A stretch of 53,642 bases of DNA from Chromatiales bacterium. Its GTDB lineage: Bacteria > Pseudomonadota > Gammaproteobacteria > Granulosicoccales > Granulosicoccaceae. The stretch is from contig JAHDHK010000006.1 in NCBI GenBank assembly GCA_020631335.1, positions 1-53,642 of the forward strand, written 5' to 3'. The notes beneath the pieces were generated by a model. It saw nothing but the letters and a program-made list of their open reading frames with translations. It had not been told where the DNA came from and did no database searches. How positions within the stretch are numbered: position 1 is the first letter of the stretch; the number at the start of each line of letters is the position of its first letter. Made by a program: the position numbers and the translations under genes. Of this stretch, positions 26,631 through 36,100 are shown in pieces.

Positions 26631-27343
26631 ACGGCGCACATGATCTCGGTGGTAAACACGGTTTTGGCACGATTGACTCTTCGCAACAGGAGAACTTTAA
26701 ACATACCTGGGAAGAGAAGGTTTTTTCGCTGACGCTTGCCTGCGGTATGCTGGGCAGGTGGAACCTGGATCAGTCGCGTTTCGCGCGTGAACGTGCGGAA
26801 CCGGCTGAGTATCTTGCCGGCAGCTACTACGAGCACTGGCTGCACGGGCTGGAGACTTTGCTGGTTGAGAACGGTTTGGTTAGCGATGAAGAGTTGCAAA
26901 GCGGCATTGTTGATAGTCGCAGTGTTGTGGTCGAGGCTGCCAGTCCCGAGCGAATCGATGAGGTTCTTTCAAGCGGTGGCCCGACACTGATGGAAGAGGT
27001 GGCACCGGCGCGGTTCAGCATTGGCGATAAAGTCGTGGTTAACGCGGACAACCAACAGCAACATACCCGTGCACCGGCTTATGTGAAAGGCAAAGTCGGT
27101 GAGGTGGTGTCACACCATGGATCACATATTTATGCGGATGAACATGCGCTCAGTGGCAACAAAAGCGCAGCGCATTTGTATGGCGTGAGGTTCGAGCCCC
27201 AGAGTTTGTGGGGGGAGTCGGCCGCTGAGCGTTGTCCGGTGTATGTGGATCTGTTTGAGCCCTACCTGCAAAGCCTGCAACAGCATATTGCGGCGCTTGA
27301 ATTACTTGTCCGGCCAGTTGAGGCGGGTGATCATCATGGATAG
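26627..27343 (+). CDS. Nitrile hydratase beta subunit
   Basis: The 238-residue product pairs with alpha to form the nitrile hydratase heterodimer. It has the characteristic N-terminus [16 protein letters not shown], the segment [20 protein letters not shown] around residues 45-64, and the C-terminal barrel with [25 protein letters not shown] and [14 protein letters not shown], which form a beta barrel. The start overlaps the alpha stop by four bases (GTGA), an arrangement suited to balanced subunit synthesis. The length is in the normal range. The activator gene overlaps its end by eight bases. Confidence 0.94.
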   Translation: MNGAHDLGGKHGFGTIDSSQQENFKHTWEEKVFSLTLACGMLGRWNLDQSRFARERAEPAEYLAGSYYEHWLHGLETLLVENGLVSDEELQSGIVDSRSVVVEAASPERIDEVLSSGGPTLMEEVAPARFSIGDKVVVNADNQQQHTRAPAYVKGKVGEVVSHHGSHIYADEHALSGNKSAAHLYGVRFEPQSLWGESAAERCPVYVDLFEPYLQSLQQHIAALELLVRPVEAGDHHG

Positions 27344-27587
27344 TCGCCGCCTGCCAGGTATTCCACTACAAGACGATGAACCTGTGTTTGCCTCGCCGTG
27401 GCAGGCGCGCACGTTTGCGCTTGCAGTGCAGTGCCATGAACAGGGTGTGTTCAGCTGGACTGAGTGGGCTGATGAACTCTCAAGGCATATCGCTGAATTC
27501 GAAAAGCAGGCACCGGTTGTTGACAGCGATGATTACTACACCGTTTGGCAGGGAGCGCTTGAAGCGCTGGTAGAACGTAAGCGCTGA
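27336..27587 (+). CDS. Nitrile hydratase accessory (activator) protein
   Basis: The 83 residues resemble the N-terminal part of the beta subunit, as is known for activators of cobalt nitrile hydratases that deliver metal by alpha-subunit swapping. Visible motifs are LPGIPLQDDEPVFASPWQAR, ALAVQCHEQGVFSWTEWADEL and DDYYTVWQGALEALV. The start ATG at 27336 lies within the beta gene end; the open frame from 27243 gives a longer product that reads through beta in another frame and is unlikely. The order alpha-beta-activator is the common one for cobalt enzymes. No amidase or cobalt transporter gene is seen nearby. Confidence 0.9.
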   Translation: MDSRRLPGIPLQDDEPVFASPWQARTFALAVQCHEQGVFSWTEWADELSRHIAEFEKQAPVVDSDDYYTVWQGALEALVERKR

Positions 27588-27729
27588 AACGGGCGGATTG
27601 CTTAGCGCATTGAGCGCTGCTGCGGTTCATTTTGTGAGGCGGTGGCTGCACGTTTCTGCCGCTCTGCCGTTAACTGTCGGTGGTATCGGCATACCATGAC
27701 GCCCCCTTTCGAACGGTTAGAGACGATTA

Positions 27730-28689
27730 ATGTACAAGACGGTCTGGAGACATACCGCCATGGCGTGTGCCTTTGCGCTTTGCGCGGCCTGCGGAAGTGA
27801 AAACCTGACGCCCGTAAGCGGCGGCGGAGCCTCGACGGACCCCATAGCGGCGCAGCTCGACCTGGTGCGGGCGAAGGCAATATTGCTGGACGCCGGGTCA
27901 GCACCGATCACTGAAGGTTCGTGGGCAAGGTTTACACCTGAAACGACCTGGAACTGGCAGTTGAGTGGAAGCTCCACAGCGGTGAATCTTGAGTATGAGG
28001 CTGATGTTTATGTCGTCGATATGTTCGCGCAGCTCGGTACAGATTCTATTACGCCGCTGCACGATATGGGGCGACAGGTGATCTGTTATTTTTCTGCCGG
28101 CACCTATGAGCCCTGGCGCCCTGATGCCGGTTTGTTTGATGAACTAACGCTTGGCAATCCCCATCAGTACTACCCGCAGGAGCGCTGGCTGGACATTCTT
28201 GATCCGATGGTATCGAAGCTGATGGTGAATAGAATGGATATGGCTGTTGCGCTGGGATGTGACGGAGTGGAACTGGACAATGTCGACGGCTGGATACCCA
28301 GTGCGCAGTCGGGTTTTAGTTTTACCCTGGATGATCAAAAGCAGTTCGTTAAAGTGCTGGCCAATGAAGCGCACAAAAGGGATCTGTCGGTCGCGCTTAA
28401 AAACAATGTGGAACTGATTGAAGAGCTGGCTGACTACTTTGATCTGGTGATCAATGAAGAGTGTTTTGAATACAACGAGTGCGATGGGTATCGCCCGATG
28501 ATCGAAAAAGGCAAGCCGGTCTTTAATGCTGAATATAAGGTTTTCGATGCAGAGGGTACTGCGCTGCTGCCGGTGATCGATTATCCGGCAGAGCGCGCTG
28601 CGATTTGCGCTGTATCTCTTGAGTATGGTTTTCAAACATTGTTTTTACCGCTGTCGCTGGATGGCTCTTTCAGGCTGAGCTGTCGTTAA
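27730..28689 (+). CDS. GH114-like (endo alpha-1,4-polygalactosaminidase family) lipoprotein, copy 1
   Basis: The 319-residue protein has a signal-like N-terminus with a lipobox-like CAAC, suggesting lipidation at Cys21 and outer-membrane or periplasmic placement. The rest matches the TM1410/GH114 TIM-barrel group: VDMFAQLG, MGRQVICYFSAGTYEPWRPDA, GCDGVELDNVDGW with the strand-end carboxylates, and LSVALKNN with NEECFEYNEC. The named prototype cleaves galactosaminogalactan-like polymers, but activity is not established for most bacterial members. Its TAA stop shares one base with the ATG of the next gene, a clear paralogue. The start at 27730 is preceded by an AT-rich stretch 140 bases after the nitrile hydratase activator. 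Confidence 0.85.
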   Translation: MYKTVWRHTAMACAFALCAACGSENLTPVSGGGASTDPIAAQLDLVRAKAILLDAGSAPITEGSWARFTPETTWNWQLSGSSTAVNLEYEADVYVVDMFAQLGTDSITPLHDMGRQVICYFSAGTYEPWRPDAGLFDELTLGNPHQYYPQERWLDILDPMVSKLMVNRMDMAVALGCDGVELDNVDGWIPSAQSGFSFTLDDQKQFVKVLANEAHKRDLSVALKNNVELIEELADYFDLVINEECFEYNECDGYRPMIEKGKPVFNAEYKVFDAEGTALLPVIDYPAERAAICAVSLEYGFQTLFLPLSLDGSFRLSCR

Positions 28690-29621
28690 TGTCGATGTTT
28701 TTTCGCAGACAGGGAGTTGTCGGGGTTCAGCGATATCGCCGTAATGTATCGCGAAGTGTGTTGTCGGGTCTGTTGCTGCTTGCAGGCGCCTGTAACGAAA
28801 CACCACTTCTGGATGCCACTGGAAACCCGGGTGATGTAGGTAACCCGGACGCTGCAATCGGCAATAACTGGTGGCAGCCGAAGGCCAGTGAGCCGCTCAC
28901 GTGGCAGTGGCAGCTGCAGGGTGAGGTGGATACGAGTTTCGATGTAGACGTCTATAACCTGGATATCGATACACCGGTAGAAAAAATTCGTGAGCTTAAG
29001 GCGCGTGGCGTCAAAGTCATCTGTTATTTCAGTGCAGGTACCGTGGAATCATGGCGGTCTGATGCAAGTCTGTTTCCCGATGCTGTCAAAGGGGAGCAGT
29101 ATGAAGACCTCATTGATGAGCGCTGGATTGACTACGGCAACTACCAGGCTTTTGCCGATATTATGCGCAACCGTATGGATACCTGTAGTAACAAAGGTTT
29201 CGATGCAATTGAAACCGACAATGTCGATGCGCACAACTATGAAACACGTGACACCAATGGAAACGTGGTGAACATCGGTACCAACTTCAGGATGACGCTC
29301 GATGAGAGCATTGCCTACATCCGCTGGCTGGCGGAGGAAGCCCATGCGAGAGGTTTAAGTATTGGTTTAAAAAATGCCGAAGAGATGGCGCCGGATGTGG
29401 TGGGAAATGTTGACTGGATGCTGACTGAAGACTGTTATGTCGATAACTGGTGTCAGGCTGCAACCGTTTTTATTGAAAACGACAAGCCGGTATTTATGAC
29501 GGAATATGAAGATCTTCTCCCTGACTTCATACCCGCGTGCGAGTTGGCTAAGGCTCTGGGGTTTTTTGCTATCTGGCGTGATCCATCTCTGGCAAATGGT
29601 ACTTATCTGGCGTGCGAATAA
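28689..29621 (+). CDS. GH114-like lipoprotein, copy 2
   Basis: The 310-residue protein is a paralogue of the preceding gene. After a basic leader and hydrophobic stretch (GLLLLAGACNE, probable lipidated Cys), it shows VKVICYFSAGTVESWRSDAS, GFDAIETDNVDAHNY, LSIGLKNAEEMAP and TEDCYVDNWC at equivalent positions. This gives strong evidence of tandem duplication or co-inheritance. Predicted to lie at the same place in the envelope, it could act with copy 1 on the same amino-sugar polymer or on the two ends of it; this is inference. It overlaps copy 1 by a single base, so both are translated from one message. The gene ends 22 bases before the convergent dksA-like gene. Confidence 0.85.
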   Translation: MSMFFRRQGVVGVQRYRRNVSRSVLSGLLLLAGACNETPLLDATGNPGDVGNPDAAIGNNWWQPKASEPLTWQWQLQGEVDTSFDVDVYNLDIDTPVEKIRELKARGVKVICYFSAGTVESWRSDASLFPDAVKGEQYEDLIDERWIDYGNYQAFADIMRNRMDTCSNKGFDAIETDNVDAHNYETRDTNGNVVNIGTNFRMTLDESIAYIRWLAEEAHARGLSIGLKNAEEMAPDVVGNVDWMLTEDCYVDNWCQAATVFIENDKPVFMTEYEDLLPDFIPACELAKALGFFAIWRDPSLANGTYLACE

Positions 29622-29643
29622 ACTATCTGTCTATCACCCTTGA

Positions 29644-30048
29644 TCAGGCGGCACTTGCGTATTGGCGAGTCTGTAATTCGCGTCTGGCCTGAGCTTCTGC
29701 AGTAAATCTGGAAGTCGGGCGAATCAGCAGTCTTTCGATGCCGATATCGTCACCGGTATCTTCACAGAAGCCGTAGTCTCCGGTTCTGATTCTATGCAAT
29801 GCCTTATCTATATCTCTGATAAGTGCGGACTCGCGTTCTTTCATGTGCACTTGTATCCAGTACTGCTCTTCCTGGGTGGCACGGTCTGACTCATCAGCGG
29901 CACGTTCGACATCAAGCGACATTTCTGCCTCCTGTGGTGCCGTCAGTGATTGACGCATCTCAAGCAGTCTCTGACGAAAAAAGTCGAGTTGCTCCTTGTT
30001 CATGTAGTCGTCTTCAGACGCGTTGAGGATTTGTTCTTCCGTCAACAT
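29644..30048 (-). CDS. DksA-like protein with a single cysteine (DksA2 type)
   Basis: The 134-residue protein has the DksA layout: an N-terminal helix, a coiled-coil with the conserved tip DESDRA (DxxDxA, Asp52 and Asp55) that enters the RNA polymerase secondary channel, and a C-terminal zinc-finger-like domain GFCEDTGDDIGIERLLIRPT. Only Cys95 remains of the four zinc ligands; the other positions are Thr98, Thr116 and Ala119. Zinc binding is therefore unlikely, as for the described P. aeruginosa DksA2, which works when zinc is scarce. It would act with ppGpp on transcription initiation. The true zinc-finger DksA is not in this window. An ATG 15 codons downstream (Met16) is an alternative start but loses little. 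Confidence 0.9.
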   Translation of the reverse strand: MLTEEQILNASEDDYMNKEQLDFFRQRLLEMRQSLTAPQEAEMSLDVERAADESDRATQEEQYWIQVHMKERESALIRDIDKALHRIRTGDYGFCEDTGDDIGIERLLIRPTSRFTAEAQARRELQTRQYASAA

Positions 30049-30495
30049 GTAGGTACTACCTCCAGGAATAGTAGCGGATTCGATGACTTAACGATGGAAG
30101 CGAAAGCTTTACTTCGAAAAGGTCCAGTATCTTTAATGCGACAGTCATCGAATAATCTTGAGTGAATTTTTTCAGCACTGTTTCTCAGACTGAGAATGTC
30201 TCAAAAACAACTAAAACTGTGATCAAATTCACTAAGTTTTCAATCTGTCGTAAGCTAGCCTAGTCAGCATTTATCGCGCCTGACCGGAGGTTTACGGACG
30301 CGTTGAAAGGTGGAAAATCTGAACCGGTGCACACTTGCGAAATCGGGTGTGGCGTTGATGAATCCAGCCTGCAGTCAGAACCTATTCCAGTTCGATGTAG
30401 CTTTGTTCATTTTTGGATGAGGAAGTTGTAGATGCGGGTTTGACTTTGCATTGTCCGGCACAGACACGCGTGTAATAAGCCGGCTTACGGCGTTG
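30049..30495. other. Gene-poor gap of 447 bases upstream of dksA-like gene
   Basis: No open frame with protein character is visible. It holds the dksA-like promoter region and an interrupted palindrome at 30182-30196. A small RNA could fit, but I see no matching known structure and no terminator-like T tract. Confidence 0.4.
30182..30196. promoter_or_regulatory. Palindrome TTCTCAG-A-CTGAGAA
   Basis: Seven-base arms are perfectly inverted around one base, about 134 bases upstream of the dksA-like start. The symmetry suits a dimeric regulator. The factor and the regulated gene are unknown. Confidence 0.3.
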
Positions 30496-31221
30496 TTAAA
30501 AGTCGCCGAATCGTGATTGCAGACTCGCGGCGGCGGTTAACCCTGCCGTCTCAGTGCGCAGAACGCGCGGACCGCAGTTAATTGCGCGGTAGCCACTTTG
30601 TGTTGCGAGTGTCAGTTCCTGTTCGCTAAAGCCGCCTTCCGGACCGATCAGGAGTGTACAGCTTGATGTAGACAGCTCGATCTGAGAAATGCTTTGTGTG
30701 CCGCCGGGATGCAGTAACAGACCGTCCGGCACCTGCTGAGTAAGCCAGTGCTCAAGTGAGGCGGGCGCATCAATCACGGGTATTGTGCTCCTGCCACATT
30801 GTGTTGCTGCACTAATGGCCACACCGTGCCAGTGATCGTGCTTTTTCTGTTGGCGTTTTGCCTCTATTTGCATCACCGAGCGTTCTGATGATACTGGAAC
30901 AATCCGTTGTACACCGAGTTCGGTTGCTTTTTGAATGACCAGATCGAGCTTGGTACCTTTAGCCAGTGACTGCACCAGCGTGATCGACAAAGGGGATTCA
31001 CTGTGGTTGTCTGTTTTACCGGTGATCTTTACAACTGTTTGTCGGTCTGCGCTGAGTATTGTGGCTGTGTAGTTACAGCCGTCGCCGTTAAACAGTATCA
31101 GCGGGTCACCAACGTTGCGCCGGAGTACTCTGATCAGATACTTTGCGGCTTCTGCGGCAAGCTCAACAGGCTGGTCAACGGCGAGTGATGGATTGTTTAC
31201 ATACAGACGGGGTGCTTTCAC
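30496..31221 (-). CDS. rsmE: 16S rRNA (uracil1498-N3)-methyltransferase RsmE
   Basis: The 241-residue protein is the SPOUT-class methyltransferase that makes m3U1498 in 16S rRNA. Conserved blocks seen are QSLAKGTKLDLVIQKATELGV, ERSVM, SAATQCGR, LLIGPEGGFSEQEL and LRTETAGLTAAASL, which form the trefoil knot and the S-adenosylmethionine site. The N-terminal PUA-like domain opens with MKAPRLYVNNP. The length fits the family (about 240). It begins six bases after the stop of dnaG on the minus strand, so the two are likely co-transcribed. Confidence 0.94.
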   Translation of the reverse strand: MKAPRLYVNNPSLAVDQPVELAAEAAKYLIRVLRRNVGDPLILFNGDGCNYTATILSADRQTVVKITGKTDNHSESPLSITLVQSLAKGTKLDLVIQKATELGVQRIVPVSSERSVMQIEAKRQQKKHDHWHGVAISAATQCGRSTIPVIDAPASLEHWLTQQVPDGLLLHPGGTQSISQIELSTSSCTLLIGPEGGFSEQELTLATQSGYRAINCGPRVLRTETAGLTAAASLQSRFGDF

Positions 31222-31227
31222 CTTGTG

Positions 31228-32958
31228 TCACTTATTTAGCGCGTTGATTCTTTGCAACAGTGCCTGCTTTTCGGCGTCTGTCATGGCCGACGGAGGTTTG
31301 TTGCTTACTGAGTTGTCCAGTGCCAGTGTTTCTTTGTTGAGCCATTCTATAGCGTGTCTTACTACGCTGAGCGGGTCATCCACGTTGGCATCACTGCGCT
31401 CTTCCATTGTGGCGGCGGCCAGTTTGATCAGACTTTGTCCTTCAGGTTTTTCGCGAAAGTGTTCTAGTATTCCACTGTGTGAGATCTCTGGATGATTTTC
31501 AACAACAGCGACCACCTGCATCAGTAAGGCTGCACCGGGTAGTTTTTCAGAGAAGTTATATTCTTCGGGATCGATGTCCAGGATCACTGACGGGCTGGAC
31601 AATATTGCCAGCAGCGCTCTGCGTACCGGTGTCTGTCTAACCACGGGCTTGTTGCCGTTGTCGGGTGCTGCTACTGGGGTTGGTGCCTGTGCTTTTAACA
31701 CTTCTAATCCTACTATGTCGTTGAGTTGCTGGCTGACGAGATCACGGTAGACACCGGCCGGTATCTGTTCGATCAGTGCTTTGGCTGATTCTGCCAGACG
31801 CGCCTTGTGGCCGGTGCCGCTCTCGCTGGAGCCTTTTTTTGCTTCATCAAGCAGTGTACTGAACATAAACTGCGAGGCTTCCTGTGCCTCTTGAGTCACC
31901 AGTTGATCGAAGTGTGCTTTGCCATGCCGGTTAACCAGGCTGTCCGGGTCTTCGCCTGCAGGTAAAAATAAAAATCGTGCATCCCGACCCGATTTGAGTG
32001 AGGGCAGTGCCGAGTTAAGTGCACGCCATGCGGCTTTGCTGCCGGCGGTATCACCATCAAAGCAAAATACGATTTCATCGGTTTCGCGAAACAGCAAAGA
32101 GACTTGTTCGGGTGAGGTGGCTGTGCCCAGCGTTGCCACTGCGTTGTGAATATCGTGTTGTGCGAGCGCGATGACGTCCATGTAGCCTTCCACGACGATA
32201 ATTCGATCAGCTCTGTTTCGTTTGTGTTTGCGCAGCTCATACAGGCCGTATAGCTCGCGTCCTTTTTGGAACAGTGGTGTTTCCGGGGAGTTGAGATATT
32301 TGGGCTCGGCGTTGTCCATTACCCTGCCGCCAAACCCGATTACTCGCCCGCGCCTGTCTCTGATAGGGAACATAATACGGTTGCGGAATCGGTCGTGGGT
32401 TTTCCCTGTGTCGTTCCGGATGAGCATGCCGGTAGTGACCAGTGAGGTTTCGGAGCTGTTGGTCGCCTGAGCCAGTGCATGCCATTGATCGGGTGCGAAG
32501 CCCAGCAGAAACTCCAGCGCGGTTTCACCGGATATGTTGCGGTTTTTCAAATATTCTACCGCCGGTGAATGGGTCTTAAGCTGCGCGTGGAAAAAGCCTG
32601 CGCTTTCTGTCAGTGCGTCGTATAGCCCTTGTTGCGAGGGTGTGACTTTGGCGATCGCATCGCGAGGGACTTCCAGCCCGACACTGTCTGCCAGATACTC
32701 TACCGCATCGACAAAGTGCATATGGTCGAAGTCCATCAGAAAGCTGATGGCAGTACCGCTGACACCGCAACCAAAGCAATGATAAAACTGTTTCGGCTGG
32801 CTGACATTGAAGGAGGGAGTTTTTTCGTTGTGGAAAGGGCAGCAGGCCTTGTAATTACTACCGGCTTTTTTAAGCGGCACGTAGCGGTCGATGACTTCGA
32901 CAATATCGACCCTTGCCAGAAGCTCATCGATAAAGGTTTGTGGAATGCGGCCGGCCAT
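31228..32958 (-). CDS. dnaG: DNA primase DnaG
   Basis: The 576-residue primase lays RNA primers at the replication fork. The zinc ribbon is at residues 40-64 (CCPFHNEKTPSF, then HCFGCG; Cys40, His43, Cys61, Cys64). The TOPRIM core includes VVEGYMDVIALAQ, GTATSPEQ and FCFDGDTAGSKAA, and the C-terminal third carries the helical DnaB-binding domain. The start MAGRIPQTFIDELLARVDIVEVI is conserved. In many gammaproteobacteria dnaG follows rpsU; here rpsU lies about 20 kb away and the partner is rsmE. No rpoD is present in the window. The length is similar to the E. coli protein (581). Confidence 0.96.
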   Translation of the reverse strand: MAGRIPQTFIDELLARVDIVEVIDRYVPLKKAGSNYKACCPFHNEKTPSFNVSQPKQFYHCFGCGVSGTAISFLMDFDHMHFVDAVEYLADSVGLEVPRDAIAKVTPSQQGLYDALTESAGFFHAQLKTHSPAVEYLKNRNISGETALEFLLGFAPDQWHALAQATNSSETSLVTTGMLIRNDTGKTHDRFRNRIMFPIRDRRGRVIGFGGRVMDNAEPKYLNSPETPLFQKGRELYGLYELRKHKRNRADRIIVVEGYMDVIALAQHDIHNAVATLGTATSPEQVSLLFRETDEIVFCFDGDTAGSKAAWRALNSALPSLKSGRDARFLFLPAGEDPDSLVNRHGKAHFDQLVTQEAQEASQFMFSTLLDEAKKGSSESGTGHKARLAESAKALIEQIPAGVYRDLVSQQLNDIVGLEVLKAQAPTPVAAPDNGNKPVVRQTPVRRALLAILSSPSVILDIDPEEYNFSEKLPGAALLMQVVAVVENHPEISHSGILEHFREKPEGQSLIKLAAATMEERSDANVDDPLSVVRHAIEWLNKETLALDNSVSNKPPSAMTDAEKQALLQRINALNK

Positions 32959-33081
32959 GCCCTATTATCGCACGACCGCGCAGAGGTGTAGCAGTATGTT
33001 TTACGCAGTAGGTTTCGCTTAGGGCAAACTGCGACGACCTGGCGCTGTTTGATGTATCAGCTTTGAGCGGTGGTTAAGTAC

Positions 33082-33118
33082 CTGCAGGGTGGATATCCGT
33101 TGTCATCCAACCCTGCAG
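33082..33118. terminator. Strong hairpin after gltB
   Basis: CTGCAGGGTGGAT (33082-33094) pairs with ATCCAACCCTGCAG (33105-33118), with one bulged base and a ten-base loop. It lies 14 bases beyond the gltB stop on the minus strand. No T tract follows, so Rho-independent function is uncertain; it may protect the 3' end. Confidence 0.45.
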
Positions 33119-33131
33119 ACGACGACCGGTA

Positions 33132-36100
33132 TTATGCCGCTCGTTTTAGATTGGATAACAACGCACTGAGTTCAGCGGCTTTCGGTGTGACCAGCCAGAA
33201 CCGTGCACTCAGGCTGTAGAAGTTGTCTACGAGTTCCTGTCCCCATTCGCTGCCGGTTTCTTCTACATGCCGGATCAGCAGGCTTTCTAGCACGTGGCGA
33301 TAAGCTTCCATGGACTCCGGGTGTACGCGCTGTATTTCGATCATTTCGTGATTGTAGCGATCTACAAACTGATTGTGCTGATCGAATACGAAGGCGAATC
33401 CACCGGTCATGCCTGCGCCGAAGTTAACGCCTGTTTCACCCAGTACCGCAACACATCCACCGGTCATGTATTCACAGCCGTGATCGCCCACGCCTTCAAT
33501 CACGGCAGTCGCGCCGGAGTTGCGAACGGCGAAACGTTCTCCACCCAAGCCGGACGCATAGAATTCACCACCGGTTGCTCCGTACAGGCAGGTGTTGCCG
33601 ACAATGGTGGTTAAGTGGCTGTCAAAGCGTGAGCCTGCCGGTGGCTTGATAACGATCTTGCCGCCTGCCATGCCTTTGCCGACGTAGTCGTTGGCGTCGC
33701 CTTCGAGGTGCAGGTGTAAACCGCCGGCGTTCCACACGCCGAAGCTCTGACCTGCGGTACCGGTCAGATGTAAATCAATAGGTTGTTCACTCATGCCCAG
33801 ATTGCCATGCCTGCCGGCTATGGCGCCTGACAGGTTGGCACCGATGGAGCGGTGAATGTTTTTTACCCGGAAATGGAAACGACCACCGCTTTTGTTTTCG
33901 ATCGCTTCTTTACAGGTGTCGAGCATTTCTGCAGCCAGTTCGGCGCGGTCAAATGGACGATTATGCTTTTGTGTGCAATAGCGTGGTGCTTCTCTGGGTA
34001 CGCCGCCGTCAGACAGCAGCGGTGCAAGGTCAAGCTTCTGTTGTTTTGCAGTGTTGCCGGGTTTAGCTTCCAGCAAGTCGGTTCTGCCGATCAATTCGTT
34101 CAGCTCATGCGCGCCCAGTGCTGCCATGTAATGACGCACGTCCTCGGCAATAAAGCGCATGTAATTAGCTACTTTGTCGACATTGCCGTGGAAGTGTTTG
34201 TGGCGCAGGATACGGTGTTGAGTAGCAACACCGGTGGCGCAGTTATTCAGATGGCAGATACGTAGAAACTTACAACCCATGGCGATCATCGGGCCGGTGC
34301 CGAAGCCGAAACTCTCGGCACCCAGCAGTGCTGCCTTGATAACATCCAGGCCGGTTTTCAGGCCGCCGTCGGTTTGTACGCGGATACGTTCGCGAAGATT
34401 ATTGGCGCGTAAAATTTGATGGGTTTCTGACAGGCCCAGCTCCCACGGAGAACCTGCGTATTTAACACTGGTGAGTGGAGAGGCTCCGGTGCCGCCGTCA
34501 TAGCCGGAGATGGTAATCAGATCAGCATAGGCTTTTGCGACGCCGGCGGCGATGGTACCGACGCCTGCTTCTGCCACCAGCTTTACAGACACCAGCGCTT
34601 TCGGATTTACCTGCTTGAGATCAAAGATCAGTTGTGCCAGATCTTCGATGGAGTAGATGTCGTGGTGGGGCGGGGGAGAAATCAATGATACGCCGGGCAT
34701 CGAGTAACGCAGTGTTGCGATCATCTCGTTGACTTTGTGGCCGGGTAGCTGGCCGCCTTCACCCGGTTTCGCGCCCTGTGCGATTTTTATTTGAATGACT
34801 TCAGCGTTAACAAGGTACTGCGCCGTGACGCCGAAGCGGCCTGACGCCACCTGCTTTATTTTAGAGTTCTTCGGTGAGTTATAGCGTTTTGGATCTTCGC
34901 CGCCTTCGCCGGAGTTTGAGCGTGCGCCAAGCAGATTCATGGCTTCGGCGAGTGTTTCGTGTGCCTCGGGTGATAATGCGCCGAGCGACATTCCGGCTGA
35001 ATCGAAACGTTTAATAATCGATTCTGCCGGTTCTACCTGATCCAGCGGCAGTGGCTCACCGGCTGTTTTAAGATCGAGCATGTCGCGCAATGCTGCGGGC
35101 GCGCGTTGATCAACCGTATCTGCATAGATTTTATAATCGTCGAAATTGCCGGTGCTCACGGCTGTCTGCAGTCGATTGACGACATCGGGGTTGTAGGCGT
35201 GGTATTCGCCGCCGTCGATGTATTTTAATAGTCCGCCCTGAGAGACTTTTTTCAGATCGTTGAAGGCATCGCGCGCGAGTAGCCGGGTGTCTTGCAGGAT
35301 GTCATCAAAACCGGCGCCCTGTATGCGGCTTACGGTACCGGTAAAACAGCGGTTGATCACTTCTTCGTGTAGTCCTACTGCTTCAAAGAGCTGGGCACCC
35401 CGGTAGCTGGCGATGGTGGATATACCCATTTTTGACAAAACTTTCAGCAGGCCCTTATTCACACCCTTGCGATAGTTCTGTTCGAGTGACAGGGCATCAC
35501 GGTTATTGATTTCATTACGCCGCACCAGGCCCTGAATGGATTCATAGGCAAGATACGGAAATATGCATGTTGCACCGTAGCCGAGTAACACCGCTATATG
35601 GTGAGGGTCGCGCGCGGTGCCGGTCGCAACGACAATGTTTGCATCGCAGCGCAGACCACTTTCAATGAGACGATGATGCACCGCGCCGGTGGCCATCAGT
35701 GCGTGAACAGGTACTTTGTCGTGGCTGATATTGCGATCATCCAGCACAATGATCACCGCCCGTTCCTGCACTGCTGCGACGGCTTTATCAGCAATATCTA
35801 TAATGGCCTGCTCAAGGCTTTTGCTTTGCGGATCGTAGTTCAGGTCGATCTGTACGTGGTGATATTCAGGCTCATCGTTCATTGCGATCAGTGTTTCGAA
35901 TTTCACTCGCGATAGCACGGGTGAGCGTACCAGCAGGCGACGGGAGTGATCTACGGTTTCACTGAACAGGTTTTTTTCAGCACCGATGCATGTCTCTAAA
36001 GACATGACAATCGATTCGCGCAATGGATCTATCGGCGGGTTGGTCACCTGTGCAAATTGTTGTCTGAAGTTTTCATACAATGATCTGACACGTGTGGAAA

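Noticed and set aside
27243-27335. Longer N-terminus for the nitrile hydratase activator
   Set aside because: The extra 31 codons overlap the beta subunit in another frame, and the activator's conserved start is at 27336.
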